Source of the DNA: Bacteroidales bacterium
Lineage (GTDB): Bacteria; Bacteroidota; Bacteroidia; Bacteroidales; P3
Length of the DNA stretch: 64,000 nucleotides
NCBI GenBank assembly: GCA_017479705.1
Contig: JAFVCA010000043.1
Span: 1 to 64,000 of the forward strand
Reading direction: 5' to 3'
Made by a program: the position numbers and the translations under genes. Below, in pieces: positions 53,533-61,471 of this stretch (its first letter is position 1; every line of letters begins with the position of its first letter). The notes under the pieces were generated by a model. It saw nothing but the letters and a program-made list of their open reading frames with translations, ran no database searches and had not been told where the DNA came from.

Positions 53533-53964
53533 TCAGCGTTCCAATCGGAAAGTTTCTCCTGTTCTGCAAAACTTTATGACAATCTTTTTGTTTCGGAAAC
53601 TTTTTTCAATGGCCTGACGTTTGGTGTCGTTCTTAGGGCAGGTGTTTGAGAATACAGCAAAGGCCATTCGTTTCGCCCCAGCGAGACGAGGGGGCATCTT
53701 ATCAATAGTGTCTTTTAGCTGCTCTACGGCTTTGTCCGAATCGCCACCTTTTAACTCAACGAAATATTGGTCAGCAAATACCTCACTCTCCAAGAGATTA
53801 TCACACTTATGGCCATCCTCAGCATTAAAAACACACCCATCCACTTGAATGGCACGGTAGGTGTTATGGCCGTGATTCTCAAACGTTATCTTTGATTTGT
53901 TTTCTGAGAAAACAATGAGGGAATCGGACCTCATTTCGACACAATGTGCAGGAATTTCGTTCAT
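53533..53964 (-). CDS. Small PD-(D/E)XK-like protein, partner of the ATPase
   Basis: A 143-residue protein. The pattern D55 (KCDNLL), E70-x-K72 (YFVELKGG) and Q82 (AVEQLKDTI) fits the PD-(D/E)XK nuclease core in order and spacing; basic residues near the end (KSFRNKKIVIKF) would suit DNA binding. The family assignment is from motif pattern only. Its start overlaps the stop codon of the upstream ATPase gene by four bases, so the two are made together. A two-component ATPase-plus-nuclease defence module is the likely reading. Confidence 0.65.
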   Translation of the reverse strand: MNEIPAHCVEMRSDSLIVFSENKSKITFENHGHNTYRAIQVDGCVFNAEDGHKCDNLLESEVFADQYFVELKGGDSDKAVEQLKDTIDKMPPRLAGAKRMAFAVFSNTCPKNDTKRQAIEKSFRNKKIVIKFCRTGETFRLER

Positions 53965-55223
53965 GACTCAAGCAGTTTGGAGAAGTCGGAAGCTATAGTA
54001 TCGGATGCGGCATCTAAGTCGGTTTGGGATATCAGGCGCAAGTCATAGTCTTTTATATCCATGACAGTCCCGTTATCCACAGCATAGACATTGATGTCTT
54101 CGAATGAGATTACAGAGGATTCTCCAACAGTTGATCCCACAGAGTTGGCGTCTTTGCATTCAGAAGCTTGGATAAGGTTGTTGAATGAGGAAAGAATATA
54201 AGGGCTATGCGTGGCAATGCACAGGCTGTTATCTTGAGTGGTGTTTATCTGTTTGGCAATCCATTTAACCAGTTCATACTGCGTGGATGGAAAAAGATTC
54301 TCCTCCGGTTCTTCAAGATAGATTGATGCATGTTGCGTTAGTGAGAACCTGTCTACTATCTCACTAAACATAGCCTCCTCTCGATGGGAAGAGAAGAATT
54401 TGACACGAGGCTCTGGAAATGCTTTTGTAATATCATCAACCCTGCCCACAATATTAGTACCATTCGACTGCGTAAATTTCTCCTTATATAACGTGTCTTG
54501 CAGATTGTTTAGTTCTCGTTCTTGTGCCACACTGAGACGGCGTGGACGGTGGAGTTCATGAAAGGTCAGGTAATTTATTAAGCCGCATAGCGGAACGACT
54601 GATTGAAGTCCGCTTGACGCATTCAAAAATGCAATTTCAACTTTGTTGTTAATTAGAATCCGTTCCCGGGATTGCTCCTTGTCGTAATAATAGGAAAGTC
54701 CAAGGTTCAGGATATCAAGTTTGCTGTATTGAGGGAATGTGTTGCGAGCATTTTCCCAATCAGACATATACCCCTGGAGGTTGTTGTCATTGCTGAAAGA
54801 AATGTCAAACCAATTAGGGATGACTGCCACAATGTTGCGTTCGGCTGGAATATATGCTATTTGAGGACGACGGTATTGCCAGCGGTTGCGGGGTTTCCAT
54901 TTAAAATTGAACTGAATCTTTTCAGGGGACCCGGAAATAGAAAAGGTCATAAATGAGGATTCGTATTTAATCAGGAATCCTTTTTTAATGAATCCATTCA
55001 ATCGATGATATTCCACAAGGCGTTTCCAAAACTCGACTTCATTCAAGTAGTCATCGGGGGCCTGGCTCAATTCAATTCGTTTCTCAACCCAGTTGCAATA
55101 GGATGCAATTTTCAGGATGCAACTTTTTCCAGAACTTTGTGGACCAATAAACAGATTGTATTTGGCAAAATCTACCAATACAGTTTTAAGCGGTCCTATA
55201 TTCTTAATTGTCAGCCTCTTCAT
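53961..55223 (-). CDS. AAA family ATPase (OLD/RecF-like ABC-type)
   Basis: A 420-residue ATPase: P-loop GPQSSGKS (27-34), an ABC-type signature LNASSGLQS, Walker B IYLEEPEENLFPS and the H-loop IATHSPYIL. The N-terminal MKRLTIKNIGPLKTVLVDFA is typical of AAA15/21 ATPases used in defence systems. There is no TOPRIM domain, so nuclease activity would come from the overlapping partner gene. Start at 55223, just after a -7 box at 55250-55258; an upstream ATG at 55253 lies within that box. Known systems of similar plan are Septu and PARIS, but their partners are of other folds. Confidence 0.85.
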   Translation of the reverse strand: MKRLTIKNIGPLKTVLVDFAKYNLFIGPQSSGKSCILKIASYCNWVEKRIELSQAPDDYLNEVEFWKRLVEYHRLNGFIKKGFLIKYESSFMTFSISGSPEKIQFNFKWKPRNRWQYRRPQIAYIPAERNIVAVIPNWFDISFSNDNNLQGYMSDWENARNTFPQYSKLDILNLGLSYYYDKEQSRERILINNKVEIAFLNASSGLQSVVPLCGLINYLTFHELHRPRRLSVAQERELNNLQDTLYKEKFTQSNGTNIVGRVDDITKAFPEPRVKFFSSHREEAMFSEIVDRFSLTQHASIYLEEPEENLFPSTQYELVKWIAKQINTTQDNSLCIATHSPYILSSFNNLIQASECKDANSVGSTVGESSVISFEDINVYAVDNGTVMDIKDYDLRLISQTDLDAASDTIASDFSKLLES

Positions 55224-55249
55224 ATTTGATATCCATTTTCCATCTTTCT

Positions 55250-55258
55250 GCAAAGATA
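55250..55258 (-). promoter_or_regulatory. -7 promoter element of the ATPase-nuclease pair
   Basis: TAtcTTTGc on the minus strand, 26 bases before the ATPase start codon; it also excludes the longer start at 55253. Confidence 0.65.
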
Positions 55259-55259
55259 C

Positions 55260-55700
55260 ATTTTTTTTCTGAAATAATAAAAACTATTTCAAGAAGATAT
55301 TTAAGCATCCCGCACGCGACAGTCTCGGCCACAGGCGGCCGTCCAGCGTACCGCCCCCCCTTGCCGTTGCCGAAATACCTTGTGCCTCCAAGGCCTCTAC
55401 GATGGTCATATAGGGGTGTTTTGTTGTGCCTTTGCATTGCGGGAGAGTGAACCATGAATGCTCATTAATTCAAGATAGATTAAATGCTATTTTGACAAGT
55501 TGGTGGACAACTTGGCCAAGGGGAAATTGATAGAGAAGATGATCGGGAGGTAGTGTATGCTATATTCAAGTAATTTGATGTGTGTTGCCCTGCCTTTGCG
55601 TGCATGGAGGCGGGAGATGGTGCCCACGAAACAGGTGGGGAAGGTAGCAACGAGACCCCGACCAAATATGCAAAGGTAGGAGACTATTGAAATGTAATAT
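55260..55700. other. Intergenic region at the right edge of the island
   Basis: About 440 bases. A GC-rich patch with a C7 run (55310-55410) contrasts with the AT-rich ATPase gene and could be the remains of a host gene cut at the island edge. A 41-codon leftward frame (55284-55409) exists but has no promoter. No tRNA or att-like repeat was found. Confidence 0.35.
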
Positions 55701-55705
55701 ATGTG

Positions 55706-55735
55706 TTGTATAAGCGTAAAAAGTTGTATCTTTGC
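55706..55735 (+). promoter_or_regulatory. Consensus promoter of the D-Ala-D-Ala dipeptidase gene
   Basis: TTG (55706-55708), an 18-base spacer and TAtcTTTGc (55727-55735): the best full match to the phylum consensus on this strand. The start codon is about 98 bases downstream of the box. Confidence 0.75.
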
Positions 55736-55832
55736 ATTGTGTAGACGGATGGGAGCACATGGTTGTTGTGCTTGATTGTTAGTGTGTTAAAGCAGTGTTT
55801 CGAATGGGTAACAAGTCTAAAAATAAGATATA

Positions 55833-56588
55833 ATGAAGAAGTCAAGTTTATGGATGCTTGCCGTCATCCTTTCAACATGCGGCATGACGGCCTCCTCATG
55901 CAAGAAGGCAGAGCACACGGTTCCCGCTGAGGCGAATGCTACTGATTTTGCTGTCATCACCGATGTGGTACCGGATGCAATCCTGGAAATCAGGTATTAC
56001 AGCACGTACAATTTCGTGGGCGCCCGCGTGGACGGCTATTTAGAGCCTGTGGCTCTGATGACGAAACAGGCTGCCGACAGTCTCCGCGCAGTGAGCGACG
56101 ACCTGAAGCAGCAGGGCTACCGCCTGAAGATTTACGATGCCTACCGTCCGCAGATGGCTGTGAGCCATTTTGTGCGCTGGGCCGAGGACCTGAGCGACAC
56201 GGCCATGAAGCCTTACTTCTACCCCGATGTGGACAAGTCGGTGCTGTTCAAGGAGGGCTATATTGCCGAGAAGAGCGGCCACTCGCGTGGCTCGACGGTG
56301 GATCTGACAATTGTCAGCATGGCCACGGGCAAGGAGGTGGACATGGGCGGCGTGTTTGACTGGTTCGGCATGGAGAGCCACCCGGACTGCGGCGGCAACC
56401 CGGAGACCATGGAGTACCGCCCCAATGACACCATCACGGCCACCCAGTTCCAGAACCGCATGATTCTGCGTCAGGCCATGATGCGTCACGGCTTCAAGCC
56501 CCTGGCTGAGGAGTGGTGGCACTTCACGCTGGCCAACGAGCCGTTCCCTGACACTTACTTCACCTTCCCCGTGAAGCGAAATATGTGA
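55833..56588 (+). CDS. D-alanyl-D-alanine dipeptidase, VanX/DdpX-like lipoprotein
   Basis: A 251-residue M15D zinc dipeptidase. The lipoprotein signal ends SSC with Cys 23. Catalytic features are complete: YDAYRPQ with the transition-state Arg (R105), SGHSRGSTVDL with zinc ligands H150 and D157, and EEWWHFT with the catalytic Glu 227 and third ligand H230. It would split D-Ala-D-Ala in the periplasm. No VanA/VanH-type genes are nearby, so peptidoglycan recycling or nutrient use is likelier than glycopeptide resistance. A terminator follows. Confidence 0.93.
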   Translation: MKKSSLWMLAVILSTCGMTASSCKKAEHTVPAEANATDFAVITDVVPDAILEIRYYSTYNFVGARVDGYLEPVALMTKQAADSLRAVSDDLKQQGYRLKIYDAYRPQMAVSHFVRWAEDLSDTAMKPYFYPDVDKSVLFKEGYIAEKSGHSRGSTVDLTIVSMATGKEVDMGGVFDWFGMESHPDCGGNPETMEYRPNDTITATQFQNRMILRQAMMRHGFKPLAEEWWHFTLANEPFPDTYFTFPVKRNM

Positions 56589-56615
56589 TTGGAAGCGACG
56601 TGAAGAGAACAAAGG

Positions 56616-56655
56616 AAAGTGAAGAGATGTTTGCGCATCTTTTCACTTTTCATTT
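56616..56655 (+). terminator. Intrinsic terminator after the dipeptidase
   Basis: AAAGTGAAGAGATG (56616-56629) pairs with CATCTTTTCACTTT (56636-56649) over a six-base loop and is followed by TCATTTT. Confidence 0.8.
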
Positions 56656-56769
56656 TAGGTGAGCATGCAACGATGTGGTTGAATCTATAAATATATTTGA
56701 GTCGTCACTCACACAATATTTGGGTCGAAAAGCCGTTATCCTGTCAGAAACAATATAAAGAAAGCCATT

Positions 56770-57090
56770 ATGATTATCACTACTACTCCGACCGTTGAAG
56801 GTCATCAGATTGTGGAATATCACGGCGTCGTATTCGGCGAGGTGATTACTGGCATTAATTTCGTGAAGGATTTCTTTGCAGGAATCCGCAATGTTGTGGG
56901 CGGCCGTTCTGGCTCGTATGAGAAGGAGCTGACCAAAGCCCGCACGGAGGCCTTGTCAGAGATGGGACAACGGGCACAGCAAATGGGCGCCAATGCTGTT
57001 GTGGGCGTGGATGTGGACTATGAGGTGATGGGGGCTGACAATGGCATGATGATGGTGTCCGCCACAGGTACGGCAGTAACCATCCGTTAG
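56770..57090 (+). CDS. YbjQ family protein (DUF74)
   Basis: A 106-residue protein of the YbjQ/DUF74 family, which forms pentameric or decameric rings and is annotated as a heavy-metal-binding domain, with no firm function. Signatures are [23 protein letters not shown], the central [29 protein letters not shown] and the terminal [10 protein letters not shown]. The length is that of the family. Confidence 0.92.
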   Translation: MIITTTPTVEGHQIVEYHGVVFGEVITGINFVKDFFAGIRNVVGGRSGSYEKELTKARTEALSEMGQRAQQMGANAVVGVDVDYEVMGADNGMMMVSATGTAVTIR

Positions 57091-57124
57091 CGTCATTATT
57101 ATTTAACATTGTGGGCTATAGACT

Positions 57125-58492
57125 ATGCAAGCTAAAGAATATATTGAAAAGCACAAAGACCGCTTTGTAGAGGAATTGTGCTCGTTGATTCGTATTCCAT
57201 CTGTCAGCTCCGAGTCGGAGCATAAGACGGACATGTTTCTTTGTGCCGAGCGTTGGCGCGAGCTGTTAGTGAATGCCGGCGTGGACCGCGCGGAGATTGT
57301 CTCCACCACGGGTAACCCGCTGGTGTTTGCCGAAAAGGTGGTAGATCCCACCAAGAAGACCGTGCTGGTGTATGGACACTACGACGTGATGCCCGTGGCA
57401 CCGCTGGAGCTGTGGCACACGGACCCGTTTGAGCCTGTGGTGAAGGAGGACCGGATATGGGCCCGCGGTGCCGACGACGACAAGGGGCAGAGCTTTATGC
57501 AAGCCAAGGCTTTTGAGACCATGATGGCTCTCGGCACACTGCCGTGCAATGTGAAGTTCCTGTTAGAGGGCGAGGAGGAAATCGGCTCCCCAGCCCTGAA
57601 GCTGTGGCTCAAAGAGCCGAAGAACAAGGAGCTGCTGAAGGCCGACATCATACTGGTGAGCGACACTGACATGGTGAGCCCCGACGTGCCGAGCATCACG
57701 ACGGGGTTGCGCGGGCTGGTGAAGTTCGAGATGCGCGTGACGGGTCCCGACCACGACCTGCACAGTGGCGATTTCGGCGGCACGGTGTCCAACCCTGTCA
57801 ATGTGCTGAGCTGGATGATTGGCACCGTGCTTGACGGCGACGGCCACATCACAATCCCCGGTTTTTATGACGACGTGCTGGTGTGCAGCCCGGAAGAACG
57901 CGAGTTGATAAACCGCGCCCCCTACAGCGACGAGGCGTACAAGAGGAGCGTGGGCGTGGAAGTGCTGCACGGCGAGAAGGGTTACACCACCCTGGAGCGT
58001 ATCGGCATACGACCCACGTTCGACGTGTGCGGCATACAAGGTGGCTACAGCGGCGAGGGTTTCAAGACCATCATCCCCTCCGTGGCATGGGCCAAGCTAT
58101 CGTTCCGACTGGTGGCCAACCAGAACCCAGAGCGCGTGGCCCGCATAGTGGAGGACTATTTCCGCAGCATTGCCCCCGACAGCGTCAAGCTGGAGTTCAT
58201 CTATTACGAGAAGGGCATGCCCTACATCTGCCCCATCGACCTGCCGGCCTACAAGGCTGCCGAGCACGCCTTCATGGACACCTGCGGCATGCAGCCCATT
58301 CCCGCCCACAGCGGCTGCTCCATCAGCATAGTGAGCGACTTTGAACAGGAGCTGGGACTGAAGAGCATCCTCCTGGGTTTCGGCCTTGGTGCCGACAACA
58401 TCCATGCTCCCAACGAGAACTACCGGTTGGACCGTTTCTTCAAGGGCATAGAGACTGCCGTGGCTTTCTTCCAGCATTACGCCGCGGAATAA
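57125..58492 (+). CDS. M20 family dipeptidase, first of a tandem pair
   Basis: A 455-residue zinc metallopeptidase. Metal-binding motifs: VYGHYDVMP, GADDDKGQ and the catalytic EGEEEIGSP. The lid or dimerisation domain lies at about residues 190-310 (DHDLHSGDFGGTVSNPVNVL). It is cytoplasmic, without signal peptide. The family hydrolyses dipeptides such as Xaa-His and, in some members, glutathione-derived peptides. It is followed 33 bases later by a closely related copy. Confidence 0.92.
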   Translation: MQAKEYIEKHKDRFVEELCSLIRIPSVSSESEHKTDMFLCAERWRELLVNAGVDRAEIVSTTGNPLVFAEKVVDPTKKTVLVYGHYDVMPVAPLELWHTDPFEPVVKEDRIWARGADDDKGQSFMQAKAFETMMALGTLPCNVKFLLEGEEEIGSPALKLWLKEPKNKELLKADIILVSDTDMVSPDVPSITTGLRGLVKFEMRVTGPDHDLHSGDFGGTVSNPVNVLSWMIGTVLDGDGHITIPGFYDDVLVCSPEERELINRAPYSDEAYKRSVGVEVLHGEKGYTTLERIGIRPTFDVCGIQGGYSGEGFKTIIPSVAWAKLSFRLVANQNPERVARIVEDYFRSIAPDSVKLEFIYYEKGMPYICPIDLPAYKAAEHAFMDTCGMQPIPAHSGCSISIVSDFEQELGLKSILLGFGLGADNIHAPNENYRLDRFFKGIETAVAFFQHYAAE

Positions 58493-58525
58493 ACAATTGA
58501 ATATTATTAATCAATACACAATACA

Positions 58526-59887
58526 ATGAAAGACGTTAAAAGCTACATCGAAGCTAACAAAGACCGTTTTTTAGAAGAACTATTTGAACTGATACGCATC
58601 CCGTCCATCAGTGCCGAGAGCGAGCACAAGCCGGACATGGTGCGCTGTGCCGAGAAGTGGAAGGAATTCCTCCTGAAGGCTGGCTGCGACAAAGCCGAGG
58701 TGATGCCCTCCGCGGGCAACCCCGTGGTGTATGGCGAGAAGACCATCGACACTTCCAAGCCTACTGTGCTGGTGTATGGCCACTATGACGTGATGCCCGT
58801 GGCTCCGCTCGAATTGTGGAACACCAAGCCTTTCGAGCCCGTGGTGAAGGATGGCAAAATCTGGGCCCGTGGCGCCGACGACGACAAGGGACAGAGTTTT
58901 ATGCAGGCCAAAGCCTTCGAGTTTATGGTGAAGACCGACCAGCTGCCCTGCAACGTGAAGTTTATGCTTGAGGGCGAAGAGGAGATCGGCTCTCCCAGCC
59001 TTTACGGCTTCTGCGAGGAGCACAAAGAGATGCTCAAGGCCGACGTCATTCTGGTGTGCGACACCAGCATGATTGCCCCCGACGTGCCCAGCATCACCAG
59101 CGGTCTGCGCGGCCTCTGCTACTGGGAGGTGGAGGTCACCGGCGCCAACCACGACCTGCACAGCGGCATCTACGGCGGCGCCGTGGCCAACCCCATCAAT
59201 ATCCTCTGCAAGATGATTGCCGGTCTGCACGACGAGAACAACCACATCACCATTCCCGGATTCTATGACGACGTGCTGGTCATCAGCGACGAGGAGCGCG
59301 CCCTCATGGCCAAAGCCCCCTTCGACGAGGAGGCCTACAAGAAGGAGCTCGACATCAAAGCCGTGCACGGCGAGAATGGCTACACCACCAAGGAGCGCAC
59401 CGGCATCCGTCCCTGCCTCGATGTTTGCGGCATATGGGGTGGCCACACCGGCGAGGGGTCCAAGACCGTGCTGCCCAGCAAGGCCTACGCCAAGATTTCA
59501 ACCCGACTGGTTGCCAACCAGGATTTCAACAAGATAAGCAAGCTGTTCCAAGACTATTTCGAGGGCATAGCTCCCGACTGTGTCACCGTCAAAGTGACCC
59601 CATGCCACGGCGGCGCCGCCTACGTCAGCCCTCTGGAGATGAAAGCCTACCAGGCTGCCGAGAAGGCCATGGAGACCACCTACGGCAAGCGCCCCATCCC
59701 CACCCGCAGCGGTGGCAGCATTCCCATCGTGGCTGGTTTCGAGAAGATTCTCGGCACCAAGAGCATCCTTATGGGTTTCGGCTTGGGAAGTGACGACATC
59801 CATGCCCCCAACGAGAACTATCCATTAGAGCAGTTCTTCAAGGGCATCGAGACCATCCCCTATTTCTATGAATATTTTGCCAACTAA
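58526..59887 (+). CDS. M20 family dipeptidase, second of a tandem pair
   Basis: A 453-residue paralogue of the upstream gene; long stretches agree (LVYGHYDVMPVAPLELW, WARGADDDKGQSFMQAKAFE, EGEEEIGSP). It differs most in the lid domain and near the end (GGSIPIVAGFEKILGTKSI against CSISIVSDFEQELGLKSI), where substrate choice is likely set. Codon use is more GC-rich and more C-ending than in the first copy, so the duplication is not recent. Confidence 0.92.
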   Translation: MKDVKSYIEANKDRFLEELFELIRIPSISAESEHKPDMVRCAEKWKEFLLKAGCDKAEVMPSAGNPVVYGEKTIDTSKPTVLVYGHYDVMPVAPLELWNTKPFEPVVKDGKIWARGADDDKGQSFMQAKAFEFMVKTDQLPCNVKFMLEGEEEIGSPSLYGFCEEHKEMLKADVILVCDTSMIAPDVPSITSGLRGLCYWEVEVTGANHDLHSGIYGGAVANPINILCKMIAGLHDENNHITIPGFYDDVLVISDEERALMAKAPFDEEAYKKELDIKAVHGENGYTTKERTGIRPCLDVCGIWGGHTGEGSKTVLPSKAYAKISTRLVANQDFNKISKLFQDYFEGIAPDCVTVKVTPCHGGAAYVSPLEMKAYQAAEKAMETTYGKRPIPTRSGGSIPIVAGFEKILGTKSILMGFGLGSDDIHAPNENYPLEQFFKGIETIPYFYEYFAN

Positions 59888-59905
59888 AATCCATTGCATC
59901 CGATT

Positions 59906-60448
59906 ATGAAGAAAATCTTTTTATTCGCCCTCCTCTCCCTGTTCCTGGTTCCTGCCATGGCGCAGCACGGAGGCCACAACTGCGGCAACTGCCCGCACCA
60001 CAAGCAACAGCAAGGCGCATGCTGCCAGCAGCAGAGCACTCAGGCCAAGACTGTCAATGGCATGGCCATGGAGATTGTCAAAGCTTTCCCCGAGGCCAAA
60101 AGCGTGAAAAAGGAGACAAAATGGACCGTGGTCTACGACGCAAACAAGAGCGTGCTGGGCTATGCCGTATACTCCAAACCCGCCAGCGACGGCATCAAAG
60201 GCTTCAATGGCGAGACTCCCCTGATGGTCGCCCTCGACGCCAAGCAGAATGTGAAATGCGTGGTCCTGCTTCCCAACAACGAGACTCCGGGATACTTGCA
60301 GCGCGTGGTGGATGCCGGACTGCTCAAGGCCTGGGACGGCATGAAAGCAAAGAAGGCTTGCAAGAAGAAAGTCGACACTGTTTCGGGTGCCACCTTCTCC
60401 TCCACCAGCATCATCCAGACCCTTCAGGCGGCATTGAAAAACATCTAA
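59906..60448 (+). CDS. Exported FMN-binding-domain protein with His/Cys-rich N-terminus
   Basis: A 180-residue exported protein. The signal peptide ends near residue 19 (VPAMA-Q). The mature N-terminus HGGHNCGNCPHHKQQQGACC is a dense His/Cys cluster suited to metal or haem binding. Residues about 75-180 are an FMN-binding domain with the flavinylation motif SGAT (160-163, in DTVSGATFSST), where ApbE would attach FMN to T163. Such proteins carry electrons outside the inner membrane. The partner is not in the window. Confidence 0.85.
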   Translation: MKKIFLFALLSLFLVPAMAQHGGHNCGNCPHHKQQQGACCQQQSTQAKTVNGMAMEIVKAFPEAKSVKKETKWTVVYDANKSVLGYAVYSKPASDGIKGFNGETPLMVALDAKQNVKCVVLLPNNETPGYLQRVVDAGLLKAWDGMKAKKACKKKVDTVSGATFSSTSIIQTLQAALKNI

Positions 60449-60449
60449 A

Positions 60450-61070
60450 ATGGTCTATTCCATTTTCGACAACATGGAGCGCTGCACCCCCGACGAGGTG
60501 CAGCGCTTGCTGTTGCTCGTCCCCACACAACGACGGGAACAGGCGCTGCGTTTCAAGCACATCGCTGGCCAGTTTGCTTGCCTCCAATCATTCGTAATGT
60601 TGGCAGAACTCCTTGCACAACAGGGGATAGTCCTTCCGCCGACAACGGAATTTATCTACAACGAACATGGGAAACCCTGCCTGAAGGGCCACCCCGACCT
60701 CCATTTCAACCTGAGTCACTGCAAGAACGCCATTGCCGTGGTGGTGGATTGCCAACCAGTGGGCATTGATGTGGAGCGATTTGTCTCGCCGTCCGATTCA
60801 CTGCTGCGCTACACATTGAACGATAAGGAACTGGAAGAGGTACAACAATCTGCCAATCCCGACCAAGCCTTCACGCACCTGTGGACCCGCAAGGAGGCCC
60901 TTTCGAAACTGCAAGGCACCGGACTCAACAATAATCTGAAACAGCTGCTGACTGACATACCTGCCGGCATCCAGCTCGACACCACCGTCAACACTGAAAA
61001 ACACTACATCTGTACCGTTGCGCACTATGCTGCGTCGGTCAGTTTTCCTTGTCAGGAGGCAGAACGGTAA
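60450..61070 (+). CDS. 4'-phosphopantetheinyl transferase superfamily protein
   Basis: A 206-residue Sfp-type enzyme that moves 4'-phosphopantetheine from CoA to a carrier protein serine. Motifs are DLHFNLSHCKNAIAVVV, the magnesium-binding PVGIDVERF and LWTRKEALSKLQGTGL. It starts two bases after the FMN-binding gene. Its 3' end overlaps the convergent gene at 61039 by 32 bases. Confidence 0.92.
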   Translation: MVYSIFDNMERCTPDEVQRLLLLVPTQRREQALRFKHIAGQFACLQSFVMLAELLAQQGIVLPPTTEFIYNEHGKPCLKGHPDLHFNLSHCKNAIAVVVDCQPVGIDVERFVSPSDSLLRYTLNDKELEEVQQSANPDQAFTHLWTRKEALSKLQGTGLNNNLKQLLTDIPAGIQLDTTVNTEKHYICTVAHYAASVSFPCQEAER

Positions 61071-61455
61071 ACGTTATTTCCTTGATTTTCTGGTAGGAGC
61101 CCAGCATATCCATCTTGCCGATGCGCAACACCACAACACCATCCTGAATGAGGGGTTTGACAAGGTATTTGCCAGCGGCACCGCCACTACGCACACTACA
61201 CACTTCGCGGTCTACTGCGGTAACCATCAAGTTGTTTGGATTTACGTCCTTAACAAGTAGTTGAACTACATTTTCCTCATTGTAACGGAGCACCAAGTCG
61301 GACGGAGTGAGGATGGTGACAAGCGTGTCGGTCGACTGCACGGCACTTTCAATCCTATGTGTAGTGACCACGCTGTCGGCAACAGGTTCCTGAGCCATTG
61401 CTGCCAGTCCGAAGACCGTCAACAGAACAAAACTGGTTAATCTCTTCATATTCAT
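61039..61455 (-). CDS. Exported protein resembling the GldM/PorM C-terminal domain
   Basis: A 138-residue protein with a signal peptide (MKRLTSFVLLTVFGLAAMAQ; start at 61455 or 61449). The mature part (VLRYNEENVVQLLVKDVNPN, CSVRSGGAAGKYLVKP, GSYQKIKEITFTVLPPDKE) has the strand order and closing F-x-V-x-x-P-P of the C-terminal beta domains of GldM/PorM, a T9SS motor component. This is a resemblance by eye; a stand-alone copy would be a partner or regulator rather than the motor itself. Confidence 0.6.
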   Translation of the reverse strand: MNMKRLTSFVLLTVFGLAAMAQEPVADSVVTTHRIESAVQSTDTLVTILTPSDLVLRYNEENVVQLLVKDVNPNNLMVTAVDREVCSVRSGGAAGKYLVKPLIQDGVVVLRIGKMDMLGSYQKIKEITFTVLPPDKEN

Positions 61456-61471
61456 CTTGTTTTTGTCAGAT

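Noticed and set aside
53287..53649. 120-codon + frame in the defence island
   Set aside because: Overlaps the minus-strand promoter and the 3' end of the nuclease-like gene; composition is that of a shadow frame.
55284..55409. 41-codon minus frame through a G7 tract
   Set aside because: Arg/Gly-rich, no promoter, and dependent on a homopolymer length.
55833..56588. Glycopeptide resistance operon
   Set aside because: Only a VanX-like enzyme is present; no VanH, VanA-type ligase or VanRS genes lie nearby.
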